11,185 nt of DNA from JAAYDH01 sp964345825 (GTDB taxonomy: Bacteria > Bacillota_I > Bacilli_A > RFN20 > CAG-826), in the NCBI GenBank assembly GCA_964345825.1, contig CAYFSI010000028.1, positions 1 through 11,185 on the forward strand, given 5' to 3'. Shown in pieces: positions 1 through 6,802 of this stretch. Within the stretch, counting starts at the first letter, position 1. Each line of letters opens with the position of its first letter. The notes beneath the pieces were generated by a model. The model was not told the origin of the DNA, ran no database searches, and saw nothing but the letters and a program-made list of their open reading frames with translations. The position numbers and the translations under genes were made by a program.

Positions 1-1851
1 TATCTTTCAATCACTCAATTCGTGTTGTTGATTCCAATCGTAATTCTTAATTTTCATTATTTCACCAGCGGTTTCAATAAATTATTCCGCTTGAAACCGA
101 ATATGGATTCCCTAGTGGCTCTCGGTTCAACCGCTTCAATACTTTATTCCATCTACTCATCAATAATGATTATTCTTTCAACGACAAGAAATCAGCCTGA
201 TATGGTTCATCATTTTCTTGGACAATTATATTTTGATGGGGCGGGTACAATCCTCACCCTTGTTTCATTAGGAAAATACATTGAATATAAATCAAAACGC
301 AAAACAAGCAACGCAATTAGCGATTTGTTAAAGCTACAAGGTGAGACCGCCATCATCGTTAAAGGCGAGCAAGAAATGATTATTGATATCAAAGATATCC
401 AAGTTGGAGATATTATTAAATTGACCGCTGGATACAACGCCCCAGTTGATGGCATAATTCGCCAGGGCCATGGCAGCTTTAATGAATCGTCTCTCACCGG
501 AGAAAGTCTTCCTGTTTTCCATCAAGCGGGCGATAATATTTTAAGCGGTGTGACTAATTTAGATGGATATATTCTCTATGAGGCGACTTCCACTTCGGCT
601 AATTCGACGATTGCTAGAATTGTAGAAATGGTCAGTGAAGCATCTTCATCAAAAGCTCCAATTGCAAAAGCAGTTGATAAGGTTAGTTTAATATTTGTTC
701 CTATTGTTTTAGGATTATCACTAATTACCTTAATCGTTTGGTGGATCGTTTCGAAAAGTTTTGAACAAGCGATTAGCTTTGCTATCCCTGTCTTAGTTAT
801 TTCGTGTCCATGTGCTCTGGGTTTAGCTACACCAATAGCGATTATGATTTCAACTGGTATGGCGGCTAAAAATCATATTTTAATACACAACGCCGAGGCT
901 CTTGAAAACCTCAGTAAAATTAAAACCATTGTTATGGATAAAACCGGAACCTTGACCAAAGGAGATTTGATGGTGACTCAATTCGTGAGTTTAAATAATC
1001 AATTTCCTTCTTTGATTTATGGGATCGAAAAAACATCATCTCATCCATTAGCAGGGGCAATCATCAAATATGCTGAAAAAGAACTAATTCCTATTGCTAT
1101 ATTTGATGAAGTCATCACTGTTATTGGAAAAGGATTAAAAGGAAAATATCAAGACCAGCTATTTTATGCCGGAAATGTCGCCTTCATAAAAGAGGTTACT
1201 GGTTTAGATTTTACTTATGAGACAAGTCATTCTTCTTGTGTCATTCTCGCAAGTGAAAAAGAAGTGTTTGGCTATGTTTTAATTAATGATTCTATCAAAG
1301 AATCCAGCATTCAAGCGGTAAAAGCCTTCCAAAAGGATGGAATAAAAACCGTGATGCTAACTGGAGACAATAAAGAGAACGCTCACGAGATGAACAAGTT
1401 GCTTCATGTCGATGAGATAATTGCAGAAGTTTTGCCTGATCAAAAAGCGGAAATTATCCGCTCTTATCAAAAAGAAGGCATGACTTTGATGGTCGGGGAT
1501 GGTATCAATGACGCTGTCGCTCTAGAAGTCGCTGATGTTTCGATGGCAATCGGAGCTGGCAGCGATATCGCGATTAAGTCTTCTGACCTCGTTTTAGTGA
1601 AAGATGATTTGTTTGATGCTTATCAAGCCTATAAGTTGAGCAAAAGAGCAATGCGCAACATCAAAATGAATCTCTTCTGGGCATTTTTCTATAATGTAGT
1701 TTCAATTCCAATTGCGATGGGTGCTTTATATCCAAGTTTCCAAATATCGCTCGATCCTATGATAGCGGCATTAGCTATGACTTTCAGTAGTGTCTTTGTC
1801 GTTTTAAGTGCCTCTACTCTTTTTATTGAGAAAAAAGCGAATAAATCATAG
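1..1851 (+). CDS. copA: Cu(I)-exporting P1B-type ATPase CopA, 5' partial
   Basis: Membrane pump that uses ATP to export Cu(I) (Ag(I) is often also a substrate). The reading frame is open from base 1, so the gene starts outside the window; a GTG at 22 lies within a membrane helix and is unlikely to be the true start. Counting the first codon as residue 1, visible motifs are: TGES in the actuator domain; CPC at 269-271 in the transport helix; DKTGT with the phosphorylated Asp near 313; a Ser-His-Pro in the nucleotide-binding domain; TGDN; and GDGINDA in the hinge. The last two helices carry FFYN and MTFSS, matching the YN and MxxSS copper ligands of P1B-1 pumps. Any N-terminal metal-binding domain and the first helices are off the edge. 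It is followed 49 bp later by a ZIP transporter and then a CopZ-like chaperone, consistent with a copper operon. Family assignment is firm; copper specificity rests on the CPC/YN/MxxSS set. Confidence 0.95.
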   Translation, partial: YLSITQFVLLIPIVILNFHYFTSGFNKLFRLKPNMDSLVALGSTASILYSIYSSIMIILSTTRNQPDMVHHFLGQLYFDGAGTILTLVSLGKYIEYKSKRKTSNAISDLLKLQGETAIIVKGEQEMIIDIKDIQVGDIIKLTAGYNAPVDGIIRQGHGSFNESSLTGESLPVFHQAGDNILSGVTNLDGYILYEATSTSANSTIARIVEMVSEASSSKAPIAKAVDKVSLIFVPIVLGLSLITLIVWWIVSKSFEQAISFAIPVLVISCPCALGLATPIAIMISTGMAAKNHILIHNAEALENLSKIKTIVMDKTGTLTKGDLMVTQFVSLNNQFPSLIYGIEKTSSHPLAGAIIKYAEKELIPIAIFDEVITVIGKGLKGKYQDQLFYAGNVAFIKEVTGLDFTYETSHSSCVILASEKEVFGYVLINDSIKESSIQAVKAFQKDGIKTVMLTGDNKENAHEMNKLLHVDEIIAEVLPDQKAEIIRSYQKEGMTLMVGDGINDAVALEVADVSMAIGAGSDIAIKSSDLVLVKDDLFDAYQAYKLSKRAMRNIKMNLFWAFFYNVVSIPIAMGALYPSFQISLDPMIAALAMTFSSVFVVLSASTLFIEKKANKS

Positions 1852-1900
1852 AAGTACATTTCTCTGCTTCATGATAAACTGAAAAAATGGAGTTACTATT

Positions 1901-2710
1901 ATGCATGATCCTATTCTTATATCAATAATTGCGATATCAATAATATTCGCATCAACCACCCTTGGAGCTGGTTTAGTTTTCTTCTTTAAAAAAGACTTAA
2001 CACCCAAGATTCGTTCGATTATCTTAGGATTTGCAGGTGGAATTATGATTTCCGTCGCTTTCTTCGGACTCATTCTTCCTTCAATTTCAGAAAGTCAAAA
2101 GTATTACGCTGATTGGTCTTTTTTGCCCCCTTTAGCTGGTTTCATTTTTGGTGGATTACTATTATTCGCTTTAGATAAAATCATCCCTCACTTTCACAAA
2201 TTGACAAACACTGAAGAAGGCATGCCTAATCGGGCGGTGAATCAAAACATTCGTTTTTTTCTCGCTGTTACTATTCACAACATTCCTGAAGGTTTATCAG
2301 TTGGGTTTGCGTGCGGTCTGGCTATTGCCTTAAGAGCCGATCCTGTATTAGCGGCTGCTGCTAGTGCTTCCGCCCTGTCACTTGCTATAGGTATTTCTGT
2401 GCAAAACATTCCTGAAGGTGCCGCTATATCTATTCCCATGTTTGGGGATGGAATGAAAAAGTGGAAGGCTTTTTTGTTCGGTGCTTTTTCGGGAATAGTG
2501 GAGCCGATATTCGCCATTGTAGCTTTATTCTTGGCTCAACTAGTGGTTATAACGCCTTGGCTGCTGGCTTTAGCAGCTGGAGCCATGCTTTATGTCACTC
2601 TCGATGAGATTATGCCTGAGGCAAGACAGAATGGCTATTCCCATTATTCAATGTGGTCGTTTATGATAGGCTTTGTCCTTATGATGGCCATGGAAGTCGC
2701 GATAGTTTAA
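1901..2710 (+). CDS. ZIP family divalent metal transporter (GufA/ZupT-like)
   Basis: A 269-residue membrane protein that should import a divalent metal such as Zn(II), Fe(II) or Mn(II) into the cytoplasm. It has about eight hydrophobic segments and the two ZIP signature motifs: HNIPEG at 126-131 and QNIPEG at 168-173, whose His, Asn and Glu residues line the binuclear metal site. A later helix has a VEP (199-201), and DEIMPEA near 235-241 fits the GufA subfamily. The loop around 97-112 contains HFHK, a short possible metal-binding stretch. The start at 1901 is supported by GGAG eight bases upstream. It lies between copA and a copZ-like gene on the same strand, probably in one transcript. An importer inside a copper-export operon is unusual; the true substrate cannot be read from the sequence. 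Confidence 0.92.
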   Translation: MHDPILISIIAISIIFASTTLGAGLVFFFKKDLTPKIRSIILGFAGGIMISVAFFGLILPSISESQKYYADWSFLPPLAGFIFGGLLLFALDKIIPHFHKLTNTEEGMPNRAVNQNIRFFLAVTIHNIPEGLSVGFACGLAIALRADPVLAAAASASALSLAIGISVQNIPEGAAISIPMFGDGMKKWKAFLFGAFSGIVEPIFAIVALFLAQLVVITPWLLALAAGAMLYVTLDEIMPEARQNGYSHYSMWSFMIGFVLMMAMEVAIV

Positions 2711-2724
2711 AAGAGGAAAATATT

Positions 2725-2985
2725 ATGAACAAAATCGTTTTAAAAGTCGAAGGAATGAGATGCGGAATGTGCGAAGCACACGTAAATGATGCAGTGAGAA
2801 AAATTAAAGGTGTCAAAAAAGTTAACGCCGATCGCACAAAAGGCGAAGTAATCGTCATCGGTCAAGATGATACTGAAATCAAAGATATTAAAGATGCGAT
2901 TGCCCAACAAGGTTATCGTGTGATTTCTGAATATAATGAACCATATGAGGAAAAGGGTTTCTTTGATTTTTTACGCAAAAAATAG
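2725..2985 (+). CDS. copZ: CopZ-like copper chaperone (HMA domain)
   Basis: An 86-residue cytoplasmic protein with one heavy-metal-associated domain. The motif GMRCGMC puts two Cu(I)-binding cysteines at 13 and 16 (canonical GMTCxHC). The ferredoxin-like fold is suggested by the following helix and by the IAQQGYRV segment near 62-69. Such chaperones bind Cu(I) and hand it to CopA. The C-terminal tail after about residue 70 (EKGFFDFLRKK) is a short extra segment of unknown role. The start at 2725 was preferred over an upstream in-frame ATG at 2653 because AAGAGGA lies at 2711-2717 just ahead of it and the HMA domain starts at once, while the longer version would overlap the ZIP gene by 58 bp. 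The gap to the ZIP stop is only 14 bp, so co-transcription is likely. Confidence 0.93.
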   Translation: MNKIVLKVEGMRCGMCEAHVNDAVRKIKGVKKVNADRTKGEVIVIGQDDTEIKDIKDAIAQQGYRVISEYNEPYEEKGFFDFLRKK

Positions 2986-2986
2986 T

Positions 2987-3013
2987 CGTTTTGATTTCTA
3001 AAAACGTTATTCT
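2987..3013 (+). terminator. weak hairpin, possible end of the copper operon
   Basis: CGTTTT (2987-2992) pairs with AAAACG (3001-3006) around an 8-nt loop, directly after the copZ stop codon, followed by the T-rich TTATTCT. The stem is AT-rich and the tail is interrupted, so this is a weak candidate only. Confidence 0.35.
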
Positions 3014-3043
3014 CAACCAATAAATACTTTTTATGCTTTGTTA

Positions 3044-3056
3044 ATTACATTGTAAT
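3044..3056. promoter_or_regulatory. 13-nt palindrome over the -35 region, candidate operator
   Basis: ATTACA-T-TGTAAT is a perfect 6-1-6 inverted repeat. Its right arm contains the predicted -35 hexamer of the zinc-ribbon gene, the place where a repressor would block RNA polymerase. It resembles the TACAnnTGTA box of the CopY/BlaI family, but the spacer is one base rather than two, so I do not assign it to that family. Confidence 0.45.
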
Positions 3057-3079
3057 AACAGAACTATTTTTAATATAAT
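3050..3079 (+). promoter_or_regulatory. sigma-70-type promoter for the zinc-ribbon membrane protein gene
   Basis: TTGTAA (3050-3055), an 18-nt spacer and a perfect TATAAT (3074-3079). The expected transcript start near 3086 leaves a 5' UTR of about 20 nt with a strong GAGGAG (3095-3100) before the ATG at 3106. The -35 box overlaps the palindrome at 3044-3056. Confidence 0.65.
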
Positions 3080-3105
3080 ATTGTATAAATACTTGAGGAG
3101 AAAAG

Positions 3106-3771
3106 ATGGCGTTTGAAAGAAGAGAAGGCAATATCGGAGGAAACATAACTAGATATGCAGATAGGCATTTAACAAAATGTCCTTACTGCAAAGCTATTCA
3201 TCCTCTTTGGTTGAGCGATGCGAAACCAATTAAAAATGAAGGTGAGCCGGATGCAGTTTCGTATATTTTTCAATGCCCTCATTGTCATGGTGTTATTGAG
3301 TATGTGGCTGAAAGCGATTATTCTTTTGTCACAAATGATGATTTTAGAAGCATAAAGTTGATTGATTCGGGGCTTGGAACAGAAAATCGACATTTGTTAA
3401 ATGTTCCTCTCTCTTCCGATCAAATATATGCACTAATTAATAATTTTGGTGTCACAACAACTAGCCAACATGTTTTAGGACCTAATTACAACGGAAATAA
3501 CAAATCGAATACTCAAAAAGACAATAGAGGTACACATGCATTACTTGGCATGATTTTCGGAATTATCGGATTGGTATCTTGCTTTTTTGGCGGAGCAGGA
3601 ATTTTTTATAGTATTCCTGGATTGATTCTCTCTATCATGGGGTTAAAGAGTACGAAGAGTCATAGCAAAGCTATTGCGGGATTAGTGACCTCAATCATTG
3701 GTTTAGGAATTGAAGGTATCCTCGTCCTTCTCGCGATTCTCGCGATCTTTCCATTTTTCATTTTCTTTTAG
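3106..3771 (+). CDS. zinc-ribbon protein with C-terminal DUF4190-like membrane domain
   Basis: A 221-residue protein of unknown function. Cysteines at 25/28 (CPYC) and 57/60 (CPHC) form a probable four-Cys zinc ribbon in the first 65 residues. A soluble middle region of about 75 residues with no motif I recognise follows, then a Gly/Ser/Asn-rich linker near 124-142. The C-terminal part has two hydrophobic blocks, about 144-176 and 188-221, around a GLKSTKSHSKAIAGL loop. This looks like the DUF4190 small-membrane-domain pattern, in which the loop joins two helices. The N-terminus has no signal peptide, so the zinc ribbon is probably cytoplasmic. The start is supported by GAGGAG. It has its own promoter and stands alone between the copper operon and the capsule locus. 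A regulatory or envelope-associated role is possible, but nothing in the sequence shows one. Confidence 0.8.
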   Translation: MAFERREGNIGGNITRYADRHLTKCPYCKAIHPLWLSDAKPIKNEGEPDAVSYIFQCPHCHGVIEYVAESDYSFVTNDDFRSIKLIDSGLGTENRHLLNVPLSSDQIYALINNFGVTTTSQHVLGPNYNGNNKSNTQKDNRGTHALLGMIFGIIGLVSCFFGGAGIFYSIPGLILSIMGLKSTKSHSKAIAGLVTSIIGLGIEGILVLLAILAIFPFFIFF

Positions 3772-3860
3772 TTTTCACTATTAAATTTTGTGTTTTGTTA
3801 TGAACCATTTTTCCTCTTTACATCTTTTTAAAAATTAAGTGGCAAATAGAAAACAAATTA

Positions 3861-3873
3861 TGCAATAATTGCA
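3861..3873. promoter_or_regulatory. 5-3-5 palindrome upstream of the capE promoter, candidate operator
   Basis: TGCAA-TAA-TTGCA, followed by CTTTTTC, ends 7 nt before the predicted -35 box of the HTH-CapE gene. A closely similar element with the same layout lies before the HTH-dehydrogenase gene (8339-8351). It could alternatively act as a weak intrinsic terminator for the gene ending at 3771, since a short T-run follows, but it lies 90 bp beyond that stop and the stem is only 5 bp. Confidence 0.5.
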
Positions 3874-3880
3874 CTTTTTC

Positions 3881-3909
3881 TTGTAAACTAATTTTGTTTA
3901 ATTTATTCT
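3881..3909 (+). promoter_or_regulatory. promoter of the capE-capF-capG unit
   Basis: TTGTAA (3881-3886), a 17-nt spacer and TATTCT (3904-3909). The expected transcript start near 3916 gives a 5' UTR of about 19 nt containing a weak AAAGAGA ribosome site before the ATG at 3935. Confidence 0.5.
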
Positions 3910-3934
3910 TTATTTCGAAAAGAGATTATCTATT

Positions 3935-5128
3935 ATGGCCTTAAAAGAAATACGCAAAAAATTCAAATTAACTCAAAAAGAAGCCTCTGAAATTGTGGGA
4001 ATGCCTTTGCGAACATTTGTGATGTATGAGAGTGAAGAAAGCAGTGTTGATCAACTAAAACTCGAAAGGGCGATTGAAAAACTTCAAGAATATGCCGCTA
4101 AAGATACAGGCATATTAAAAGATAAGGTTTTAATGATTACCGGTGGGACTGGATCGTTTGGTCACGCCGTGGTGGATCGTTTTTTAGAAACTGATATTAA
4201 AGAAATTCGCATATTATCTCGCGATGAGAAAAAACAAGATGATATGAGAAAAATGTACAACAATGATAAATTAAAATTCTATATTGGCGATGTGAGAGAC
4301 TATAATTCAATTAGGGATGCCTTTAAAGGTGTGGATTATGTCTTTAGTGCAGCTGCTCTGAAACAAGTTCCATCTTGCGAGTTCTATCCGATGGAGGCAG
4401 TGAAGACAAATGTTATTGGAAGTGACAATGTTATCACTGCTTGTGTGACCAATCATGTAAAAAAAGCTATTTTCCTTTCGACCGATAAAGCGGCTTACCC
4501 AATCAATGCAATGGGGATTAGTAAAGCTTTAATGGAGAAGAATGTTGTAGCGAGAAGTCGGCAATTATTGCCAGGTGACACAGTTTTGTGTTTAACCAGA
4601 TATGGCAATGTTATGGCTAGTCGCGGAAGTGTTATTCCGCTCTTTTTACAACAAATTCATGATGGTAAGCCAATCACTATCACCAATCCTGATATGACAA
4701 GATTCATGATGACTTTGAATGATGCGGTTGACTTAGTGTTATATGCTTTTGAAAACGGCCAACAAGGTGACTTATTTGTGCAAAAGGCTCCGGCAGCAAC
4801 GATTGAAACATTAGCAAAAGCTGTTATCAATCTCACCAACTCCAAAACTGGTGTCGAATATATTGGCACTAGACATGGTGAAAAATTATATGAAACATTA
4901 GTGACACAAGAAGAGATGCTTAGAGCGGAAGATCTAGGCGGATTCTTTAGAATCTTTGCTGATAATCGTGATCTAAATTATGATAAATACTTCAGTGAAG
5001 GTAATAAGCACTTAAATTTAGGTGAATCTTATACTTCTCATAATACTAGTCGTTTAAGTATTAATGAAATGGAGCAACTATTGAAGAAACTTGAATTATT
5101 TGGTGGTCTTGTTAAACAACACGATTAG
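3935..5128 (+). CDS. capE: HTH-fused UDP-GlcNAc 4,6-dehydratase/5-epimerase (CapE type)
   Basis: First enzyme of UDP-L-FucNAc synthesis: C5-inverting 4,6-dehydration of UDP-GlcNAc. Residues from about 62 match the CapE/FnlA/WbjB family closely. The NAD(P)-binding TGGTGSFG is at 69-76, RDEKKQDD near 96-103, AAALKQVPSCEF near 139-150, STDKAAYPINAMGISK at 182-197 (MxxxK replaces the usual YxxxK of short-chain dehydrogenases), then RYGNVMASRGS and GTRHGEK. The oddity is residues 1-55, absent from S. aureus CapE (about 342 residues): an XRE-like helix-turn-helix with QKEASEIVG as helix 2 and PLRTFVMYE as the recognition helix. Both parts are in one uninterrupted frame with no good internal start at the junction. 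The same domain precedes the dehydrogenase at 8394. This gene is first in its unit, so the fused domain may regulate it; that is inference. Family call is firm. Confidence 0.94.
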   Translation: MALKEIRKKFKLTQKEASEIVGMPLRTFVMYESEESSVDQLKLERAIEKLQEYAAKDTGILKDKVLMITGGTGSFGHAVVDRFLETDIKEIRILSRDEKKQDDMRKMYNNDKLKFYIGDVRDYNSIRDAFKGVDYVFSAAALKQVPSCEFYPMEAVKTNVIGSDNVITACVTNHVKKAIFLSTDKAAYPINAMGISKALMEKNVVARSRQLLPGDTVLCLTRYGNVMASRGSVIPLFLQQIHDGKPITITNPDMTRFMMTLNDAVDLVLYAFENGQQGDLFVQKAPAATIETLAKAVINLTNSKTGVEYIGTRHGEKLYETLVTQEEMLRAEDLGGFFRIFADNRDLNYDKYFSEGNKHLNLGESYTSHNTSRLSINEMEQLLKKLELFGGLVKQHD

Positions 5129-5132
5129 TTGA

Positions 5133-5141
5133 TGATATAAT
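5133..5141 (+). promoter_or_regulatory. possible extended -10 promoter just before capF
   Basis: TGATATAAT is a perfect -10 hexamer (5136-5141) preceded by the TGn extension. A transcript starting 7-8 nt downstream would begin at or next to the capF ATG (5150), giving an almost leaderless mRNA; no Shine-Dalgarno sequence precedes this ATG. There is no good -35 box (TTAAAC at 5112-5117 is poor). AT-rich chance is a real alternative, since capF may simply be read from the capE promoter. Confidence 0.35.
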
Positions 5142-5149
5142 ATTTTATA

Positions 5150-6250
5150 ATGAACATATTAGTGACAGGAGCGAAAGGCTTCATCGGATTAAATCTATGC
5201 TTATGGCTAAAGAATAGTGGCTATCAAGTTTTCGAATATGACAAAGACTCAGCAAAAGAAGATTTAGTAAACTATATCGCTAAAACAGATTTTATCGTTC
5301 ATCTAGCAGGCATTAATCGACCCTTAACCAAAGAAGAGTTTTATGATGGCAACGCAAATTTCACAAAAAAACTCGTCGATTTAATTAAAACTAGTGGCAA
5401 GGATATTCCAATTATTTTCTCGAGTTCTACACAAGCGGTTTTAGATAATGATTATGGCAAATCAAAGAAGATGGCAGAGGATTACTTGCTATTTTCTGGC
5501 CTAAATGCTTATGTCTACCGATTAGCCAATGCCTTTGGAAAATGGTCGAGACCAAACTACAATAGTGCGGTGGCAACATTCTGTTATAATGTGGCGCATG
5601 ATTTACCTCTTGAAATAAGAGATAGAGAATACATCGTTCACTATAACTACATCGATGATATATGTGTTGAATTCTTAAAAGTCATTAATGGCGAGCAAAG
5701 AAAAAACAAAGATATTTTATATGTTAGTCCGACCTATGATTGTTCTTTAGGTCATCTAGCAGATCTTCTTTATTCTTTTAAAAAATCACGACAAAATTTT
5801 TTTGCCCCCTCTATTCAAGATGAATTTGAAAAGAAACTATATGCGACTTATCTAAGCTATCTTCCCACTGATCAATTTGCTTATCACTTAGATATGCATG
5901 TTGATAATCGCGGATCGTTTACAGAATTCTTAAAGACTCCTTTTAATGGTCAGGTCTCTGTTAATGTTGGTCATCCTGGCATTGTAAAAGGCAATCATTA
6001 TCATCAAAGCAAAAATGAGAAATTCCTTACTGTTAGTGGGACTTGCTCGATAAAATTTCGTAAAGTTGGAACGGATGAAATAATTGAATACATTGTATCC
6101 GGCGATAAATTAGATGTGGTAGATATCCCAACTGGTTATACTCATAGTATTACCAATATCGGTCAAGACGATAGTGTGACTCTCATGTGGGCTAATGAAC
6201 CATATAATCCTGACAATCCCGATACATTTATTGAGGAAGTGGAGAAGTAA
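5150..6250 (+). CDS. capF: CapF: bifunctional reductase with cupin domain, UDP-L-FucNAc pathway
   Basis: Second enzyme of UDP-L-FucNAc synthesis: NADPH-dependent C4 reduction of the CapE product to UDP-2-acetamido-2,6-dideoxy-L-talose. Length (366) equals that of S. aureus CapF (about 369). The N-terminal short-chain-dehydrogenase domain has GAKGFIG (7-13), HLAGINRP (51-58), a Ser-rich SSSTQA (91-96) and YxxxK at Tyr102/Lys106. The C-terminal cupin domain, from about 245, has GNHYHQSKNEKF with His283, His285 and Glu290, plus His332 in GYTHSI; these match the zinc ligands known in CapF. The start is 21 bp after the capE stop, with no ribosome site, so expression depends on coupling or on a nearly leaderless transcript. 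All catalytic residues are present; there is no sign of decay. Confidence 0.95.
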   Translation: MNILVTGAKGFIGLNLCLWLKNSGYQVFEYDKDSAKEDLVNYIAKTDFIVHLAGINRPLTKEEFYDGNANFTKKLVDLIKTSGKDIPIIFSSSTQAVLDNDYGKSKKMAEDYLLFSGLNAYVYRLANAFGKWSRPNYNSAVATFCYNVAHDLPLEIRDREYIVHYNYIDDICVEFLKVINGEQRKNKDILYVSPTYDCSLGHLADLLYSFKKSRQNFFAPSIQDEFEKKLYATYLSYLPTDQFAYHLDMHVDNRGSFTEFLKTPFNGQVSVNVGHPGIVKGNHYHQSKNEKFLTVSGTCSIKFRKVGTDEIIEYIVSGDKLDVVDIPTGYTHSITNIGQDDSVTLMWANEPYNPDNPDTFIEEVEK

Positions 6251-6252
6251 AT

Positions 6253-6791
6253 ATGACTTGGTATGATTTTAATGAAAAAATAGCTAATGTGATTTATCGC
6301 CTTTTCAAAAAAGGCATTATTAAAGTCTCTCTTGGCAGATGTGGTAAACATTTTGCTTGTTCAAGAGGATGCTCTTTTTCTGGCATAAAAAAATTGAAGT
6401 CGGCAATAATGTTTCTTTAGGAAATGACTGCCGAATTATGACGACATTAGCTAAGGTAAAAATTGGTAATAATGTTATGTTTGGTCCTAATGTGACAATA
6501 CTATCCGGTAATCACCGCATTAATTAACTCGGCAAATGTATGACCGAAGTTCATGACTGTGACAAAGAAGGCATCGAAGATAAAGATATCATTTTGGAAG
6601 GCGACAATTGGATTGGAGCCAATGCCACAATTCTAAAAGGGGTTATTATTGGTAAAGGTGCTGTGATAGCGGCGTGCGCTCTCGTGGCAAAAGATGTTCC
6701 AGCATATTCTATCGTCGGCGGTATTCCTGCCAAAGTGATTAAAATGAGATTTTTTAGAGAAGAAATTGTAAAACATGAAGATATGATATAG
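6253..6791 (+). pseudogene. broken hexapeptide-repeat sugar acetyltransferase
   Basis: Remnant of a left-handed beta-helix acetyltransferase, the type that O- or N-acetylates sugars in capsule loci. The ATG at 6253 is 2 bp after the capF stop with GGAG eight bases ahead. The first frame runs about 45 residues to an A7 run at 6387-6393. There the homologous sequence moves to the -1 frame, with the repeats IEVGNNVSLG, VKIGNNVMFGPNVTI and SGNHRI. That frame is then cut by TAA at 6525-6527 and continues in frame, from an ATG at 6540, through DNWIGANATI, GVIIGKGAVIAA and the C-terminal IVGGIPAKVIK to TAG at 6791. So there are two lesions: one missing base in the A-run and one nonsense codon. The 83-residue open frame from 6540 has no ribosome site and lacks half the helix, so it is probably not a working gene. 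The substrate is unknown. Confidence 0.85.
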
Positions 6792-6802
6792 GAGATAAAA
6801 AA

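Noticed and set aside
22..30. GTG at 22 as the start of the copper ATPase
   Set aside because: The frame is open to base 1 and the GTG lies inside a hydrophobic helix; the family has more helices before this point, so the gene starts outside the window.
1846..2073. Open frames on the - strand across copA, ZIP, cap genes and the dehydrogenase
   Set aside because: All lie antisense to genes with clear family motifs, have no recognisable domains, and are shadows of those genes.
2653..2724. Longer version of the CopZ-like protein starting at 2653
   Set aside because: It overlaps the ZIP gene by 58 bp, adds residues that do not fit an HMA domain, and the ATG at 2725 has a good ribosome site.
3044..3056. 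CopY-type cop box
   Set aside because: The spacer is one base instead of two in TACAnnTGTA, and it lies after, not before, the copper operon.
6540..6791. Independent small acetyltransferase gene
   Set aside because: It continues in frame the hexapeptide repeats that lie before the TAA at 6525, has no ribosome site and lacks most of the beta-helix, so it is the 3' part of a pseudogene.
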